From positions 1 through 64,000 of the forward strand of contig JBKPDF010000014.1 of assembly GCA_046727735.1 (NCBI GenBank): a stretch of 64,000 nucleotides of DNA. The letters are read 5' to 3'. A program made the position numbers and the translations under genes. Origin of the DNA: AP-16 sp046727735 (lineage in GTDB: Bacteria; Pseudomonadota; Alphaproteobacteria; Rhizobiales; Xanthobacteraceae). Every line of letters begins with the position of its first letter. The first letter of the stretch is position 1. Shown piece by piece: positions 8,765 through 18,557 of this stretch. The notes under the pieces are model-generated. The model worked only from the letters and a program-made list of their open reading frames with translations, was not told where the DNA came from and made no database searches.

Positions 8765-10009
8765 ATGCGGCGGACCAGGATTTCGATCCTCTGTGCGGCC
8801 TTGCTGGCGACGCTTCCGGCGAGCGCGGAGGCGGGCGGGCTCGGTTCGGTGGTCGGAGCCGTGGCAAGCGGACCCGCAAGGGTTCTCGGCGGACTTTTTG
8901 GCGGGGGACGCGCGAGGCATCACCGCCAGCATACCCGGCGCCCTGCTACGGAACATGCCCGGCACACACCGAGCGAGCGCGCAGTCGCGCGCGTGGCGCC
9001 CGCCGCGACCGTTCCTGCGGGCGCTGCCGCGGCCGCCGCCACCGCCACCCCGGCCCCGGTCCAGGGCAACCCGACCGATCGCCCGCCGGCCTCGAAACCG
9101 GCCTATCGCGGCAGCCCGACGTTTGGGCCAGCGGCATACACCGACGCGTTCGCGTACGTCTTGACCCCCGCGCGCTATGACGGTGCGTTCTGGGGACGGG
9201 GCTATGGCGACGTGGTCGATGCCATGTTCGTGGCGAATGCCGCCGACCCAGCTGGGAAAAAATCGCGGCGCGGCCGGTCGGCCGAGCCCGCGAATGCCGC
9301 CGATTCCGCAGCGACGCCGGGCTGTGCCGAGGCGGACAATGCCGGCGCGTTGCGCGAACAGATCGAGCGCATCGTCGAACCGAGCGAGGCGCAGCGGCCG
9401 GCGCTCGACGAGCTCGGCAATGCATTGCGCCTTGCGGCCGAACGCGTCCGCACCGCTTGCAGAGCAGAGATCACGGGCGGGCCGGGCGCCCGGCTCGACG
9501 CGATGTGGCGGCACTTGCGCGCGTTGCGCCAGGCCGTGATCCTGGTCCGCGCGCCGCTGCGAAATTTCTACGACACGCTCAGCGAAGCGCAGAAGGCCCG
9601 GCTCGATTCGCTCGCGCAGGAAGGCGCAGGCGTTGCCTCGGCGCAAAACAGCAGGCCGGATGCGTGGCTTCGCGCTTGCGAGAGCGCGCGCATGCCCGAA
9701 TGGCCGATGGCATCGATCATGCGGACGGTCCAGCTCACCGAGGACCAACGTGCGATGGTAGAGCTGCTGATGGGTGTGTCCTTGCATTTTGCCCATCAGC
9801 TGCGGGCCTCGTGCGCGGCGACGCCGGCGCCGCTCACCGCAACCGATCGGCTCGAAGCCGCCGACCAGCGGCTCACCGCGATGGTATATGCGGTGACCGT
9901 GCTGCGCGGAATGCTGAACCAGTTCTACGGCGCGCTCAGTGATGACCAGCGTGCCCGGTTCGACGCAATGAATCCCCGCCCGGAGCCGCGCCGCGCCGAG
10001 CTGCACTAG
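8765..10009 (+). CDS. Secreted LTXXQ-motif protein with two tandem Spy/CpxP-like repeats
   Basis: 414 residues from ATG 8765, preceded by GGGAG 8 bases upstream. The signal peptide is 'ILCAALLATLPASAEAGG' (residues 6-23), followed by a Pro/Ala-rich low-complexity region to about residue 110. Two LTXXQ-type helical segments follow. One runs about 205-280 ('PSEAQRPALDELG' to 'TLSEAQKARLDSL') and the other about 320-400 ('QLTEDQRAMVELL' to 'ALSDDQRARFDAM'). LTXXQ proteins are periplasmic and some act as stress chaperones. The tandem arrangement and long linker are typical of rhizobial members. No partner gene is evident. Confidence 0.85.
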   Translation: MRRTRISILCAALLATLPASAEAGGLGSVVGAVASGPARVLGGLFGGGRARHHRQHTRRPATEHARHTPSERAVARVAPAATVPAGAAAAAATATPAPVQGNPTDRPPASKPAYRGSPTFGPAAYTDAFAYVLTPARYDGAFWGRGYGDVVDAMFVANAADPAGKKSRRGRSAEPANAADSAATPGCAEADNAGALREQIERIVEPSEAQRPALDELGNALRLAAERVRTACRAEITGGPGARLDAMWRHLRALRQAVILVRAPLRNFYDTLSEAQKARLDSLAQEGAGVASAQNSRPDAWLRACESARMPEWPMASIMRTVQLTEDQRAMVELLMGVSLHFAHQLRASCAATPAPLTATDRLEAADQRLTAMVYAVTVLRGMLNQFYGALSDDQRARFDAMNPRPEPRRAELH

Positions 10010-10089
10010 CAGACGAACAGCAGACGGACGACGGAGTGCGGATCGCGAGCGTGCGCTCGCGACGCGCAGCGGCGGCGTTGTGCCTACGC

Positions 10090-11814
10090 TCACATGGCGA
10101 GCGGAGCCAGCGCCTCGACGTCGGTGACGACATCGAGCACGACCGGACGGTCGGCCTCGACCGCGCGATAGAGCGCCGGCGAGAGCTCGCTCGGCCGTTC
10201 GATCCGGATGCCGAGCGCGCCGATCTCCTCGGCGACGCGCGCGAAATTCACGTGACGGAACGTCCACAGCTCGCGCGCCTGCTCGGTTTGCTGCCCGCCA
10301 TAGGCGCGATCGAACCCGCGCTTCGACTGATTGCCGGCACTGTTGTTGTTCACGACCGTGACCGAGTTGATGTTCCAGCGCACCGCGGTCTCGATCTCCG
10401 CGATGTGATACCAGAAGCCGGAATCCCCGGTGAACGCCACGACCGGCCGCTGCGGCGCCGCGCATTTGGCGCCGAGGCCGGCCGGGAACGCCCAGCCGAG
10501 GTGTCCGGCGCTGCGGATATAGCTCTGGCTCGCGCTCTTGAGATCGAACATGCCGCCCATCCACATCCCGGCATGGCCGGTATCGGCGAGCACGATCGCG
10601 TCCTTCGGCACATGTTGGGTGAGCTCGTTGCACAGCCGCTCGGGTCGGATCGGCACCGCGTTCGATTCCAGCATGGGACGGTATTTCTCCCGCCATTCCC
10701 GGCACAAGCGTTGCGCCGTCGCGACCCAGGCGGCCCGCCGCACCGCGCTCGCGCCGTCTGCGTCTTCGAGCATGCGGGAGAGCACGGCCTTGGCATCGCC
10801 CAGCACCGCAGCTTTGAGCGGGTAATTGCGCCCGAGCGCTTCGGGGTCGATGTCGATCTGGATCGCGGCGACCCCGATCTTCGGGCAGTTCCACAGATTG
10901 GTGGTCATGCCGCCCGCGGCGGTGCCGAGGAAGCACACGAGGTCGGCCTGGCCGACGAGCAGGTTGGCGCTCTCGCGCGAATAGGTGCCGACGACGCCGA
11001 CCGACAGCGGATGATCGCCCCGGATCACATCCTTGCCGTTGAGCGAGGTTGCGACCGGGATGCCGAGCTTTTGCGCGAGCGCCGCCAGCTCTCCCGCCGC
11101 TCCGGAGGCGCGCACGCCGCCGCCGGCCACGAACACCGGGCGCTCCGCTCGTTCGAGCAACGCCAGCGCCGCGCGCACGCTGTCGGGCTCCGGCTCGGGC
11201 CGGAACGGGGGCACGCGCGCGAAGCGCGGATCGCAGGTCGCCTCGACGTCGCATTCCTCGGCGTCGACCTGCCCCTCGTTGCCGCGGAACTGCAGGTGCA
11301 CGGGACCCGGCGCGCCGGAAACCGCGACGCGGAAGGCCTGCCGGACCAAGTCGGGAATGCGCTCGGCAGCATCGACCGTGACGTTGAACTTGGTCACCGG
11401 ATCGAATGCGGAAAGATCGTCGACTTCCTGATAGAGCCTGCGGAATTGCGTGCGCGGATCGCGGCCGCCGGTGAATGCCACGACCGGAGAATGGGCGAGC
11501 CATGGGTCGCGCAGACCGGCCGCAAGATTGAGCGCGCCGACGTGCTGGGCCATGCAGATCCCGGGCCGGCCGCAAGCGCGGGCATAGCCGTCCGCCATGT
11601 AGGCCGCGGCCTTCTCGCCGTGGGTCTGAATGCGGCTGATCCCCGTACGACGCTCGAGCTCCGCCATGGTCCGACGCAGCACCGCCGGCACCATGAACAG
11701 GTGGGTGACGCCATAGCCGGCCAGCATATCGGCAAGCACCCGGGCACCGGTCGGTCTCTCGGCGGATTTCGGTGCGATCGCGAGCCGGTTTGCCGGGCGC
11801 GCTGCGCTGTCCAT
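10090..11814 (-). CDS. Thiamine diphosphate-dependent enzyme, acetolactate synthase-like
   Basis: 574 residues from ATG 11814, chosen over an ATG 78 bases upstream because AGGAGG lies directly before it. The N-terminal ThDP-pyrimidine domain has the activating Glu in 'HGEKAAAYMADGYARACG'. The central FAD-like domain has 'GDHPLSVGVVGTYSRESAN'. The C-terminal ThDP-pyrophosphate motif begins 'FTGDSGFWYH' and ends 'VTVVNNNSAGN', with GDS in place of GDG. It is a decarboxylase or carboligase acting on a 2-keto acid; it is unlikely to be the biosynthetic IlvB because no small subunit follows. Neighbouring cyclase and TRAP genes suggest a catabolic role. Confidence 0.85.
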   Translation of the reverse strand: MDSAARPANRLAIAPKSAERPTGARVLADMLAGYGVTHLFMVPAVLRRTMAELERRTGISRIQTHGEKAAAYMADGYARACGRPGICMAQHVGALNLAAGLRDPWLAHSPVVAFTGGRDPRTQFRRLYQEVDDLSAFDPVTKFNVTVDAAERIPDLVRQAFRVAVSGAPGPVHLQFRGNEGQVDAEECDVEATCDPRFARVPPFRPEPEPDSVRAALALLERAERPVFVAGGGVRASGAAGELAALAQKLGIPVATSLNGKDVIRGDHPLSVGVVGTYSRESANLLVGQADLVCFLGTAAGGMTTNLWNCPKIGVAAIQIDIDPEALGRNYPLKAAVLGDAKAVLSRMLEDADGASAVRRAAWVATAQRLCREWREKYRPMLESNAVPIRPERLCNELTQHVPKDAIVLADTGHAGMWMGGMFDLKSASQSYIRSAGHLGWAFPAGLGAKCAAPQRPVVAFTGDSGFWYHIAEIETAVRWNINSVTVVNNNSAGNQSKRGFDRAYGGQQTEQARELWTFRHVNFARVAEEIGALGIRIERPSELSPALYRAVEADRPVVLDVVTDVEALAPLAM

Positions 11815-11960
11815 TCGGCTTTCCTCCTCGCCGGGCGGCGATCGCCCTATTGATCCACGCCGCCGGGCGCCCTGTCCAGCAAGCCCCTCCAAGGGACCCG
11901 AGGCATTAGAGAAGAACAGTCACGTCCGGCGGAAAAAAACAGCAGGATCTGCGCGAGCCC

Positions 11961-12932
11961 TCACTTGATCGCCAGCGGGTTGGTCGGCGAGCCTACCGCG
12001 CCGGTGATCGGCAGCGCAGGGGCGACGAACAGAAACTCGTAGACGCGATCCTCGGCGCAATCCTTGGCGAGGTCAGCGACGTAGAAGATCTCTCCCATGG
12101 TCAGTCCCATGATCGGGATCGTGATCCAGTGCCAGGGCTGGTTGATGCCGGGCTCCGACTCGTTCGGCCGCACCTCGCAGCCCCAGGTGTCGTTGGCGAG
12201 CGCCGCGATTTGCGTGCGCTCGATCCAGGCCAGCGTCTCGAACGAGAAGCCGGGAGCATCCCCGCCCGGATAGCCGTCCCAACTTGCAGCCGCGAGCTTC
12301 GCCTCCATCTGCCCGGTGCGCACGATGACGAAGTCGCCGCGCCGGACCTCGACGTCGCACGCCGCCGCGGCACGATCGAGGTCCGCGCCGGTGATGCCAT
12401 AGCCGTCGTCGAGCACCTCCTTGCCGAGCGCCCGAGCCACGTCGAGGAACACCCCCCGGCGGACCATCTTTGCTTTGGTCTTCTCGATCCCGCATTTCTG
12501 CGCGCCCGCGGAGGTCACCTCGCGGCAATCGTAGCCGTTCCACATCGAGTTCTCGTAGAACACGTGCCCGAGGCCGTCCCACTGCGTGCCGCATTGCAGC
12601 GGCATGACCACGATGTCGTCGGCGGCGCGAATGCCGCGGTGATCGAGCACGCCGGAATAGGCATCGGTTCCGGTGCGCAGCATGACGTGCACGGGATTGA
12701 TGCGCCCCAGTGCCGGATATTTGCTCTTCGCGCCCTGCGGGCCGTGCTGGTCGAAATTGAGCGCGAGCGAGATCACCTTGCCTTTTTTGACGAGCCGCGC
12801 CGCCGCGACGATGTCCTCCGGCTGCGTGTAGTTGAGCGTCCCGATCTCGTCGTCGGGGCCCCACTTGCCCCAATTCTTGTACCGCTCGGCGGCTTGTCGA
12901 AGATCCTCGCGCGTCAGCTTGCGGCTCGACAT
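11961..12932 (-). CDS. Cyclase family protein (kynurenine formamidase-like metal hydrolase)
   Basis: 323 residues. The N-terminal 'YKNWGKWGPDDEIGTLNYT' is typical of a subgroup of cyclase-family hydrolases. The canonical metal motif HxGTHxDxxxH appears here as 'QCGTQWDGLGHV', so two of the His ligands are Gln; this variant recurs in the subgroup. GGAGGAG 6 bases before the ATG at 12932 supports the start. The family hydrolyses amide or lactone bonds. It lies 147 bases upstream of the ThDP enzyme on the same strand and may share a transcript with it. Confidence 0.83.
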   Translation of the reverse strand: MSSRKLTREDLRQAAERYKNWGKWGPDDEIGTLNYTQPEDIVAAARLVKKGKVISLALNFDQHGPQGAKSKYPALGRINPVHVMLRTGTDAYSGVLDHRGIRAADDIVVMPLQCGTQWDGLGHVFYENSMWNGYDCREVTSAGAQKCGIEKTKAKMVRRGVFLDVARALGKEVLDDGYGITGADLDRAAAACDVEVRRGDFVIVRTGQMEAKLAAASWDGYPGGDAPGFSFETLAWIERTQIAALANDTWGCEVRPNESEPGINQPWHWITIPIMGLTMGEIFYVADLAKDCAEDRVYEFLFVAPALPITGAVGSPTNPLAIK

Positions 12933-13120
12933 GGCGGCTCCTCCGTGCGGGCGGTGAAACGCAACGCACTAGAACCGGCCGCACCGCGGCAGGCAAGCAC
13001 GGCCGGGGGCGCAAGTCGTGCGCCGGGCCGTCAGCCGTACTGGATCGATGAAGGAGCGGAGTTCAGCGTGCGGGCTGTCTTGTAACCCACCTCAATCGAC
13101 AGCGGCCGCGGTCCCGAAAA

Positions 13121-13324
13121 TCATTTCACCTTGAGGTTCTCTGCGGACGTCCTGCCGCGATTGCTGACGAGCTCGTATTCGACTTGCTGGCCTTCGTTCA
13201 ACGTGCTCAGTCCGGCGCGTTCCACCGCCGAGATGTGCACGAATACGTCTTTGCCGCCGTCGGTCGGCTGAATGAAGCCGTAGCCTTTGGTCGGGTTGAA
13301 CCACTTCACATTGCCGGTCGCCAT
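13121..13324 (-). CDS. Cold-shock domain protein (CspA family)
   Basis: 67 residues, a single OB-fold nucleic-acid chaperone. RNP1 is 'KGYGFIQP' and RNP2 is 'DVFVHISAVE', both intact. GGGAGAG 5 bases before the ATG at 13324 fixes the start. It is divergent from the TRAP gene at 13487 across 162 bases. Family certain; whether it is cold-inducible cannot be seen. Confidence 0.96.
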   Translation of the reverse strand: MATGNVKWFNPTKGYGFIQPTDGGKDVFVHISAVERAGLSTLNEGQQVEYELVSNRGRTSAENLKVK

Positions 13325-13467
13325 CGTCGCTCTCCCGCGAGTTCAGGGGCGCTGTACTAGCCCGGTTCGCTGCGGCTGTACAACGCAAATTCCGGAGTCG
13401 GCAAACGTGCTTCGCGCTGCATTCGGCCAGGCGCATAGGCGCGCGTTTTGCCCAGTTGCGCAAACAG

Positions 13468-13481
13468 GTATACTAATATAC
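13468..13481. promoter_or_regulatory. Candidate GntR operator GTATACTAATATAC
   Basis: A 14-bp dyad GTATA-CTAA-TATAC with perfect 5-bp arms, in AT-rich sequence just before the DctQ-DctM gene. Its reverse complement shares 12 consecutive bases (TATATTAGTATA) with the site at 23951-23962 between a GntR/FCD gene and another TRAP operon. GTATAC-type dyads are usual for FadR-subfamily regulators. TATACT (13469) could also serve as a -10 box, in which case a bound regulator would block transcription. Confidence 0.5.
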
Positions 13482-13486
13482 TAGTT

Positions 13487-15454
13487 ATGGATTGCTCCCG
13501 CTCTCCAAGGCGCATCTCCCGCATGAGCCCGCGCAGCCCGACCGCGCTCGCCTCACCCAGCCCTATTTCGCTCGAGGCGCAGACGGTATCGCGGGAGCAG
13601 ACGGCGCCGAGCGTGCGGGCCGATGGAATCCTGCTGCGCGCCGTCGATTCATGTGCCGAATCCGTGCTCGTTGTCGCGCTGGTTGGTGAGCTTGGCCTGG
13701 TGTTGGCCAACGTAGTGGCCCGGGGCTATTTCCATCATTCCTTCCTGTGGACCGATGAGGTTGCGCGGCTCGCGCTTTCGATCCTGGCTTTCATCGGCGG
13801 GGCGGTCGCTTACCGGCGCCGCGACCATGCGTTCGTGCGCGTGGTGCTCAATCTCCTCTCCCGCGGCGGCGAGCGCGCCTGTCTGGCGCTGGCCGACATC
13901 GTCGTGCTGTTCGTCGCGGCGCTGACCGCGTTCGCCTCGGCGGAGTTCATCGCATCGAGCTGGAACGAGCGCAGCCCGATCCTGCAGCTGCCGGCAGCGA
14001 TCGTCGCCCTGCCGCTCCCAGTCGGCATGGCGCTGCTCGCGCTCTATGCCGGCGCGAATCTGCGGGCGGAGCACGGCAGGATGGCTTGGAGCGCCGGCGT
14101 GCCGTTCCTTGCGGTCGCCGCGCTCGCCGCGGTAACGCACGATGTCTGGTTGCCAAGGCTCGGCGGCGATGCGGCGATCGTCGCCACGCTCGTCCTGTTT
14201 TTCGCCGCGATCTTCGCCGGAGTGCCGGTCGGCTTCGTGCTGCTGCTCGCGACCGCGACCTATCTGTGGGCGAGCGACGCCGCCTCCCTGGTCGTGCTGC
14301 CGCAGACGATGGTGAACGGCACGGGGAATTTCATCCTGCTGGCGGTGCCGTTCTTCATCCTGGCCGGGCTCATCATGGAGCGCGGCGGCATCAGCGTGCG
14401 GCTCGTGCGCTTCGTCCACGCGCTCGTCGGCCATCTCCGCGGCGGGCTGCTGCAGGTCACGGTCGCGAGCATGTACGTCGTCTCCGGCCTCTCGGGCTCG
14501 AAGCCGGCCGACGTCGCCGCGGTCGGCACCGTGATGCGCGACGAGCTGCGCGAGCGGCACGGCGCGGCGGAAGGCGCCGCCGTGCTCGCGGCCTCGGCGA
14601 TCATGGGCGAGACGGTGCCGCCGAGCATCGCCATGCTGATCGTCGGCTCGATCACCAACGTGTCGGTCGCCGGCATGTTCATCGGCGGGCTCGCGCCGGC
14701 GGCCGTGATGGCACTTTGCCTCATGGCGTTGATCTATTGGCGCGCGCGGCGCGCCGGCACGCCGCGGATTGCGCGCGCTCCGATTGCCGGGATGCTCCAC
14801 GCCGGCATTGCCGCGCTGCTGCCCCTGCTCATGCCCGGGATGCTGATCGGCGGCATCCTGCTCGGTATCGCCACGCCCACCGAAGTCGCCGCCTTCGCGG
14901 TCGTCTACGGCCTGTTCCTCGCCGGCTTCGTCTATCGCGAGATGAGCCGGCAGGTATTCCTGCGCACCGTGATCGACACGGCGGCGCTCACCGGCGTGCT
15001 GCTCTTCATCTTCGCAGCGGCCTCCGGCTTCTCGTGGACGCTGACGGTCGCCTATCTGCCGCAGCGGTTAGTGGCGCTGCTGCATTCGCTCGGCAACAGC
15101 ACCGAGATTTTCATGCTCGGCTCGATCGTGCTGCTCGTCGTCGCCGGGGTGCTGCTCGAGGGCTTGCCTTCGCTCAACGTGCTGGCGCCGCTGTTGCTGC
15201 CGATCGCCGGCTCGATCGGGCTCAGCGGCCTGCATTACGCGCTGGTGCTGATCATCGCCATGGGCGTGGGCGGCTTCATGCCGCTCGCCGGCGTCGGCTT
15301 CTACGTCTGCTGCGCGGTGATGCGCTGCAATGTCGAGGAGGCCTCGCGCGCCATGCTGCCCTATCTCGCGGTGGTGCTCGTCGGGCTGTTGATCGTCGCC
15401 TTCGTGCCCTGGTTCGCGCTGTTCCTGCCGAGATATTTCGGTTTTGCCGGATGA
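13487..15454 (+). CDS. TRAP transporter fused small and large permease (DctQ-DctM)
   Basis: About 655 residues. Residues about 60-210 form the DctQ small subunit with four spans ('SFLWTDEVARLALSILAFI' near its start). Residues about 220-655 form the DctM large subunit with about 12 spans ('FVLLLATATYLWASDAAS', 'VPFFILAGLIMERGG', 'SGSKPADVAAVGTVM'). It couples Na+ or H+ to organic-acid uptake with the DctP partner downstream. The start is uncertain: ATG 13487 lies 6 bases after the dyad, and ATG 13523 or a later GTG may be used if the dyad overlaps the promoter. Fused DctQM forms are known. Confidence 0.88.
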   Translation: MDCSRSPRRISRMSPRSPTALASPSPISLEAQTVSREQTAPSVRADGILLRAVDSCAESVLVVALVGELGLVLANVVARGYFHHSFLWTDEVARLALSILAFIGGAVAYRRRDHAFVRVVLNLLSRGGERACLALADIVVLFVAALTAFASAEFIASSWNERSPILQLPAAIVALPLPVGMALLALYAGANLRAEHGRMAWSAGVPFLAVAALAAVTHDVWLPRLGGDAAIVATLVLFFAAIFAGVPVGFVLLLATATYLWASDAASLVVLPQTMVNGTGNFILLAVPFFILAGLIMERGGISVRLVRFVHALVGHLRGGLLQVTVASMYVVSGLSGSKPADVAAVGTVMRDELRERHGAAEGAAVLAASAIMGETVPPSIAMLIVGSITNVSVAGMFIGGLAPAAVMALCLMALIYWRARRAGTPRIARAPIAGMLHAGIAALLPLLMPGMLIGGILLGIATPTEVAAFAVVYGLFLAGFVYREMSRQVFLRTVIDTAALTGVLLFIFAAASGFSWTLTVAYLPQRLVALLHSLGNSTEIFMLGSIVLLVVAGVLLEGLPSLNVLAPLLLPIAGSIGLSGLHYALVLIIAMGVGGFMPLAGVGFYVCCAVMRCNVEEASRAMLPYLAVVLVGLLIVAFVPWFALFLPRYFGFAG

Positions 15455-15494
15455 AGCCGCCCGTCCGCGGCCACGATCAACCCAGGAGGAAACC

Positions 15495-16502
15495 ATGGAT
15501 CGCAGAACGTTTCTCAAAGCCGGGGCCGGGGCAGCCGGGCTCGCCCTCGCGGCTCCCAATGTAGCGCGTGGCGCGGCGCCGCTGACGCTGCGGTGGGCGC
15601 ATTTTGCCCAGGAAGACCATCCGGCCAACATCGCGGCGAAGCAGTTCGCAAGCCGCATCGAGGCGCGCACCGAGGGCGCGATCAAGATCAACATTTTTCC
15701 CAACAACGTGCTGGGCGGGCCGCCCGAGCAGGCGCAGCAGATCAAGCTCGGCACCATCGACATGGGCCTGCCGACGCAAGGGCAGCTCGACAAATACGAC
15801 CTCGCATTCGCGGCCGTGATGCTGCCGTTCGTGTTCGACGGCCCCGCGCACGTCTATCGCGTGCTCGACGGGCCGGCGATGGATTGGCTCGCGCCGCTCG
15901 CGGAGAAGCAGGGTTTCATCCTGCTGCGCAATTGGGACTACGGTTTCCGCAACGTCACCAACAGCGTGCGCCCGATCAATGCGCCCGACGACGTCAAGGG
16001 GCTCAAGCTGCGCACCCCGCCGGAATTGCAGATCCAGGCGTCGATGGAGGCGCTCGGCGCCGTCGTGCAGGCGATCGCCTTCCCGGAGCTCTATCTGGCG
16101 CTGTCGCAGAAGGTCGTCGACGGCGAGGAGAACCCGATCCCGGTGATCTATTTCAACAAGTTCTACGAGGTGCAGAAGCACCTCGCGATCACGCGCCACA
16201 TCTACAACAACATGATCCACACGGTCGGCGCCAATACGTGGAAAAAGCTCTCACCGGAGCAGCAGGCGATGTTCCGCGAGGAGAGTGCCGCCGCGGGCGA
16301 CCTGATGCGCAAGCTGATCACCGAAGGCGAGGCCGAGCAGATCAAGAAGCTCGAGGCCGGCGGCATGCAGGTCACCCGCCCGGATCTTGCGCCGTTCCGC
16401 GCCAAGATGGAGCCGGCCTACAAGCGCATCGCCGATTACGCCGGCGAGGCCAACGTCAAGAAATTCCGCGACCTCGTCGAGCAGGGCCGCAAGACCGGGT
16501 GA
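15495..16502 (+). CDS. TRAP transporter substrate-binding protein (DctP type)
   Basis: 335 residues. The twin-arginine-like leader 'MDRRTFLKAGAGAAGLALA' directs export. Ligand-site landmarks are 'NWDYGFRNVTNSVRPI' (Arg for the carboxylate) and 'FPELYLALSQKVVDGEENP'. AGGAGG 5 bases before the ATG at 15495 makes this start certain over 15444. It follows the fused permease by 40 bases and completes that transporter. Ligand is probably a carboxylic acid. Confidence 0.92.
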   Translation: MDRRTFLKAGAGAAGLALAAPNVARGAAPLTLRWAHFAQEDHPANIAAKQFASRIEARTEGAIKINIFPNNVLGGPPEQAQQIKLGTIDMGLPTQGQLDKYDLAFAAVMLPFVFDGPAHVYRVLDGPAMDWLAPLAEKQGFILLRNWDYGFRNVTNSVRPINAPDDVKGLKLRTPPELQIQASMEALGAVVQAIAFPELYLALSQKVVDGEENPIPVIYFNKFYEVQKHLAITRHIYNNMIHTVGANTWKKLSPEQQAMFREESAAAGDLMRKLITEGEAEQIKKLEAGGMQVTRPDLAPFRAKMEPAYKRIADYAGEANVKKFRDLVEQGRKTG

Positions 16503-16574
16503 GGGGCTGCCGTCCCGGACGCAGCGGGGCAACGCTGCGCTGCGGATTCCGGCTCCGGCTTTTCGGCAGGAAGC

Positions 16575-17096
16575 TCATAATCGCTGCGCCGCGACGGCAT
16601 TGGCTAGCAGCTTCCGTAGCCCGAGCCTGTGGAACGGCACGATGCAGAACAGATAGCATTTTCCGGCCAGGTTGTGGACCGTGCACACGGTGGAGACGGC
16701 GACGCTCATCCTGTCGCCGTCCGGCAGCTTCAGCACCGACAGTCTGAAATCCATATGCTTGTTGTCTCGGCCGACGACGAGCTCGTCGTCAGTCAGAGAG
16801 AAAATCGGCCATACGCCGATTTTTTCGCCGACCGCATAGCGATCCCCGATCTCGACATGGAGGACCTCGGACGCGGTCGGAGCATCCAGGCCGATCAGGG
16901 ACGCCGCCTTGTTGCGAACGATCAGAAGCAGTTTCATCCACCAGGGATGATGCGCAAAGATAGCGAAGAAAATATCGACGACCCCAAGCTCATTGCGGGT
17001 CAGCGGGGCCCGATACGAATCGCGAAAATGGGCATTTTCGATCAGGTCTCGGCTCAACACGCTATGGGAAGGGACATCGCATTCGACGATGTGCAT
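16575..17096 (-). CDS. DUF2867 domain protein
   Basis: 173 residues, cytoplasmic. The stretch 'FRDSYRAPLTRNELGVVDIF' and the following 'FAHHPWWMKLLLIVRNKA' are characteristic of DUF2867 proteins, whose function is unknown. GGGAG 6 bases before the ATG at 17096 supports the start. It stands between two TRAP systems and reads toward the first, so it is probably an independent unit. Confidence 0.85.
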   Translation of the reverse strand: MHIVECDVPSHSVLSRDLIENAHFRDSYRAPLTRNELGVVDIFFAIFAHHPWWMKLLLIVRNKAASLIGLDAPTASEVLHVEIGDRYAVGEKIGVWPIFSLTDDELVVGRDNKHMDFRLSVLKLPDGDRMSVAVSTVCTVHNLAGKCYLFCIVPFHRLGLRKLLANAVAAQRL

Positions 17097-17234
17097 GCCG
17101 AACTCCCGACGTGAGCGATCGCAAGACCGGTTGCGTTGCCGGCCCCTGAAGCCCGGGATGATCGCCTCAAATCCTCAAAAATCCTCGCGGCGGCGCTGCC
17201 CAGGATCGTCTTGCGCGGGAGCGAACACCGGATA

Positions 17235-18557
17235 TTAGCGCCGCACCACGGGGCCCATCAGGTGGTCGGGCAGCCAGGTGGCGATGTCGGGGAAAATGCA
17301 GAGGATCACGATCGCGAGCATCATGCAAATCACGTATGGGATCGTTCCCCACATCACCTTGGTGACCGGTACGTCGGGTGCGATCGAATTGACGATGTAG
17401 ATGTTGAGCCCGACCGGCGGGTGGATGAGCCCGATCTCCATGTTTATGGTCAAGATCACGCCGAACCACACCGGATCGAAGCCGGCGGTCGTGAGGATCG
17501 GGTAGAGGATCGGCGCCGTCATCAGGATGATCGCGGCCGGTGGAATGAAGAAGCCGCAGACCAGCAGAAACACGTTGATCAGGAACATCAGCACCCATTT
17601 GTTGACGTGCATCTCGGCGATCGCCATAGCCAGCGTCTGGGTGAGATAGAGCGAGGTCAGCATGTAACCGAACAGCACGGCGGCCGCGATGATCATCAGG
17701 ATCATCACCGATTCCCGCGTGGTGTCGCGCAGGATCAGCCACCATTTGTCCGGCGACCACATGCGGTAGATCACGACCGCGAACACCACGCACAGCGCGG
17801 CGCCGACGCCCGCGGCCTCCGACGGCGTCGCGACGCCGCCGTAGAGCACGTACATCACGCCGGCGATGATCAGGATGAACGGCATGATCTTCGGGATCGA
17901 CGTGAATTTCTCGGTCCAGCTGTAGCGGAAATCGGCCGCATGGGCGCGGAAGCCGCGCTTCCAGATCGTGAACAGCGTCCACAGGATGAACAGCCCGGTG
18001 AGCATCAAGCCCGGCAGCACGCCGGCGAGGAACAGCCGGCCGATCGAGGTCTCGGTGGCGATGCCGTAGAGGATGAAGGTGATCGAAGGCGGGATCAGGA
18101 TGCCGAGGGTGCCGCCGGCGCAGATCGATCCGGTGGCGACGTCGTCCGGATAGCCGCGGCGGCGCATTTCCGGGATGCCCATCTTGCCGATCGCCGCGCA
18201 GCAGGCCGGCGAGGAGCCGGTCAGCGCCGCAAAGATCGCGCACGCACCGATATTGGAAATGACCAGGCCGCCGGGCACCCGATAGAGCCAGCGGTCGAGC
18301 GCCTCGTAGAGATCCTTGCCGGCCGGCGAGGAACCGATCGCCGCGCCCATCATCACGAACATCGGGATCGAGACGAGCGTGAAATCGTTCAAGCCCGCGT
18401 AGAACGTCTCGGCCGCGACCCGCAAAGCGTCCGCCCCCTGGAAAATCACAAGGAACGCGATGGCGATCGCGCCCAACCCGAAAGCCACCGGCGCGCCGGA
18501 CAAAAGGACGACGAGTGTCACGACGAGGACGATCGTCCCTTGGGTGGTGGGGCTCAT
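17235..18557 (-). CDS. TRAP transporter large permease (DctM type)
   Basis: 440 residues with about 12-13 hydrophobic segments. Landmarks: 'SIPMFVMMGAAIGSSPAG', 'AALTGSSPACCAAIGKMG', 'CAGGTLGILIPPSITFILY' and 'EIGLIHPPVGLNIYI'. Its ATG overlaps the dctQ stop (ATGA, 18554-18557), which indicates translational coupling. It is the last gene of GMC-dctP-dctQ-dctM on the minus strand. It forms the transport channel for the ligand of the binding protein at 19210-20202. Confidence 0.93.
   Translation of the reverse strand: MSPTTQGTIVLVVTLVVLLSGAPVAFGLGAIAIAFLVIFQGADALRVAAETFYAGLNDFTLVSIPMFVMMGAAIGSSPAGKDLYEALDRWLYRVPGGLVISNIGACAIFAALTGSSPACCAAIGKMGIPEMRRRGYPDDVATGSICAGGTLGILIPPSITFILYGIATETSIGRLFLAGVLPGLMLTGLFILWTLFTIWKRGFRAHAADFRYSWTEKFTSIPKIMPFILIIAGVMYVLYGGVATPSEAAGVGAALCVVFAVVIYRMWSPDKWWLILRDTTRESVMILMIIAAAVLFGYMLTSLYLTQTLAMAIAEMHVNKWVLMFLINVFLLVCGFFIPPAAIILMTAPILYPILTTAGFDPVWFGVILTINMEIGLIHPPVGLNIYIVNSIAPDVPVTKVMWGTIPYVICMMLAIVILCIFPDIATWLPDHLMGPVVRR

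Noticed and set aside
8714..11575. 953-codon minus-strand frame
   Set aside because: Arg/Ala-rich and spans two opposite real genes (LTXXQ protein and ThDP enzyme) in a non-native frame.
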